This document shows positions 13,426-14,601 of a stretch of DNA of 14,601 bases, piece by piece. The stretch comes from Firmicutes bacterium UBA1393 (GTDB taxonomy: Bacteria; Bacillota; DTU025), in the NCBI GenBank assembly GCA_002305255.1, contig DBQN01000056.1, forward strand, positions 2,996 through 17,596. Direction: 5' to 3'. The notes below the pieces were generated by a model. It was not told the origin of the DNA. It did no database searches and was given only the letters and a program-made list of their open reading frames with translations. Made by a program: the position numbers and the translations under genes. Numbering within the stretch: the stretch's first letter is position 1; every line of letters begins with the position of its first letter.

Positions 13426-13466
13426 GCCGGCTCCGCGCGGCGGCGACTGCGCGGAGCCGGCTTCAC
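13426..13466. terminator. GC-rich hairpin between convergent sod and nuclease genes
   Basis: GCCGGCTCCGCGC (13426-13438) and GCGCGGAGCCGGC (13449-13461) form a perfect 13-bp stem with a 10-nt loop. It is followed only by TTCACC on the plus strand and has no T-tract on the minus strand. It lies between the SOD stop (13398) and the nuclease stop (13477), so it could end both. Confidence 0.65.
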
Positions 13467-13476
13467 CTCCGAAACC

Positions 13477-14175
13477 CTACGGCTGCGCTGTTAGCGGTGC
13501 CGGCGAACACACTGAACAGGGACCGAGCCCGCGTAGGAAGGCCTCCAGGCGTATGATCTCGATGCAGCTCTCCGAAAGGTAGCTGCAGCCGCGCAGGTGA
13601 TACTTGGTGCCCGTCTCGGTCCGGTACACGATGCCGTACGGGTCGATCACCAGGTTGGGGTCCTTCCACAATCCCCTCATGTTCTCGATGGCGTCACGCT
13701 GAAAGGCAACAAGCACGTCGGAGTACTTCACGTTAGGTGGCACCGTGAACACCATGGCCCAGCCCTCGTACAGGAGCACTCCGTTGAACATGGACGTGCG
13801 CAACTGCTCGTCTGCGGCGTTGGCCGGTGGGGGGATAGTCCACACATACGCCAGCGTGCGGCCGAACTGATCGGTGGGCTGCGCATCGGCTTCAAGCCAG
13901 ACCTCAGAATCCATCAGGCGCTTCTCCGTGAACTCAGTGGAAAGCTTGCCATACATCTTGATGACAGGGTCGGAGTGATGGAGCTCAGGACAGTCTACTC
14001 CAATGAGACGAACCCGTTCGACACCGCCATCGGTGAGCACGTCGATGGTATCCCCGTCTACCACCTTGACCACCGTGAACGGACCTCTGACCCCCTGGGC
14101 GTGCATGCTCGCTGGCACAGATAGGAGGAGGGTCGTCGCCAAAATGGCCGCTATCAATGCGCGCGGGGTATGCAA
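13477..14175 (-). CDS. Secreted staphylococcal-nuclease-type nuclease with C-terminal Cys/His module
   Basis: About 232 residues. A signal peptide covers residues 1-27 (ASMHAQ end). Residues 32-172 form the thermonuclease (SNase) OB-fold, with every catalytic residue visible: Asp40 and Asp42 (VVDGDTIDV), Arg56 (VRLIGVDCPE), Asp61, Glu64 and Arg106 (DQFGRTLAYVW). It should cut DNA and RNA outside the cell, with Ca2+ in known relatives. Residues 181-225 form a separate module (GIVYRTETGTKYH, then CSYL, then PCSVC) with His193, Cys197, Cys220 and Cys223 as possible metal ligands. The same module makes up most of the upstream protein. The start is uncertain: TTG 14184 is only 2 bases after AGGAGG, TTG 14175 is 11 bases after it. 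It is 43 bp downstream of the small gene, so probably one operon. Confidence 0.88.
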   Translation of the reverse strand: MHTPRALIAAILATTLLLSVPASMHAQGVRGPFTVVKVVDGDTIDVLTDGGVERVRLIGVDCPELHHSDPVIKMYGKLSTEFTEKRLMDSEVWLEADAQPTDQFGRTLAYVWTIPPPANAADEQLRTSMFNGVLLYEGWAMVFTVPPNVKYSDVLVAFQRDAIENMRGLWKDPNLVIDPYGIVYRTETGTKYHLRGCSYLSESCIEIIRLEAFLRGLGPCSVCSPAPLTAQP

Positions 14176-14218
14176 TGTGATCAATTCCTCCTGTGATCTG
14201 CGAGTAATTGCCCGTTGC

Positions 14219-14530
14219 CTAAATGGGGAGCACCTCGCCCCAGCGATAGACTTCGATGCCTGCGTCGGGGCGGCAGTAGGAGCAGGGTGTTAACGACATG
14301 TCCAGAGCGTGGGCAAGTGTCAGCGAAATCTTGCTCCGTGACAGATAGAAGCAGTTTGATCTGTGATACTTGACCCCGGTTTTCGTTCTGTACACAAGCC
14401 CATCGAGACTTCCGGGGTTCATGTACGCTTCCGCACCGCTGTTACCTTCTGCAGCGGGCAGTACACACAGCATCGCAGTCGCGACGAGAACCACGACTAG
14501 AAGACTCCGCAACACGCGTCTCATATTCAC
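14219..14530 (-). CDS. Small secreted protein with KYH...C...CxxC module
   Basis: A 103-residue exported protein. It has a basic start (MNMRRVLRS) and a hydrophobic core to about residue 26, with cleavage likely near PAAEG. A short linker precedes the module at residues 44-88: GLVYRTKTGVKYH (His56), Cys60 in CFYL, and PCSYCRP (Cys83, Cys86). The H-X3-C-X22-C-X2-C spacing is the same as in the C-terminus of the adjacent nuclease, and about half of the 45 residues are identical. The module is common in secreted bacterial proteins next to nuclease domains; metal binding is inferred. GTG 14530 has GGGGAGG seven bases upstream and beats ATG 14524. It is the first gene of the pair, so the promoter lies near the window end. 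Confidence 0.8.
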   Translation of the reverse strand: MNMRRVLRSLLVVVLVATAMLCVLPAAEGNSGAEAYMNPGSLDGLVYRTKTGVKYHRSNCFYLSRSKISLTLAHALDMSLTPCSYCRPDAGIEVYRWGEVLPI

Positions 14531-14601
14531 CTGTTCGCCTCCCCGTGTGCATAGGTACCATAAGAAATTGGTTCCTAACGGGAATTGCCCTCTCGTGAAA
14601 A

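Overview
The window looks like a high-GC (about 60 % by eye) Bacillota chromosome, probably a clostridia-like, endospore-forming anaerobe or microaerophile. The evidence is a spore photoproduct lyase, a selenium-metabolism gene set of the kind seen in anaerobic Firmicutes, an iron-sulfur flavoprotein of the Isf type, frequent GTG/TTG starts and strong GGAGG ribosome binding sites. No tRNA, rRNA, transposase, CRISPR array or phage gene was seen. This is an inference from gene content; no marker gene fixes the taxon.

Layout. (1) 1-1278: 3' part of a peptidase family C69 dipeptidase, followed by a hairpin terminator. (2) 1455-2396: a secreted CsgG-like protein with a C-terminal FlgT-like domain, closed by a hairpin shared with the convergent genes beyond. 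(3) 2480-6358: a divergent selenium/sulfur module. On the minus strand a YedE-type transporter, a short YedF/TusA-like protein and a DUF3343 Se/S-carrier-like protein overlap one another. On the plus strand a LysR regulator and a cysteine desulfurase-family enzyme overlap by 4 bp. The 160-bp gap between the two arms holds a perfect 17-bp palindrome that probably binds the LysR protein. (4) 6310-7518 (minus): a DegT/StrS-like PLP enzyme whose 3' end overlaps the desulfurase gene tail to tail. (5) 7624-8661: spore photoproduct lyase, followed by a doubtful small ORF. (6) 8927-10543: a complete second C69 peptidase with a signal peptide ending exactly at the catalytic cysteine, then a very clear hairpin terminator. 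(7) 10664-11647 (minus): a TPR protein. (8) 12034-12582 (minus) and 12754-13398 (plus): a divergent pair, an Isf-like iron-sulfur flavoprotein and an Fe/Mn superoxide dismutase, which fits oxygen defence. (9) 13477-14530 (minus): a two-gene unit of secreted proteins, a small Cys/His-motif protein and a staphylococcal-nuclease-type enzyme that carries the same Cys/His module at its C-terminus.

How they fit together. The selenium module suggests import of a selenium or sulfur compound (YedE), mobilisation of Se/S from cysteine or selenocysteine by the PLP enzyme, and hand-over through two small Cys carriers, under LysR control. The rest are mostly single-gene units. Two exported C69 peptidases and an exported nuclease point to breakdown of peptides and nucleic acids outside the cytoplasm, and the photolyase and SOD/Isf pair to stress survival. 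The observations most worth checking are the split carrier genes and palindrome of the selenium module, the missing Bacillus-type H-donor cysteine in the photolyase, the His-for-Gln change in the SOD active site, the shared secreted Cys/His module, and the placement of the C69 nucleophile at the signal-peptidase site.
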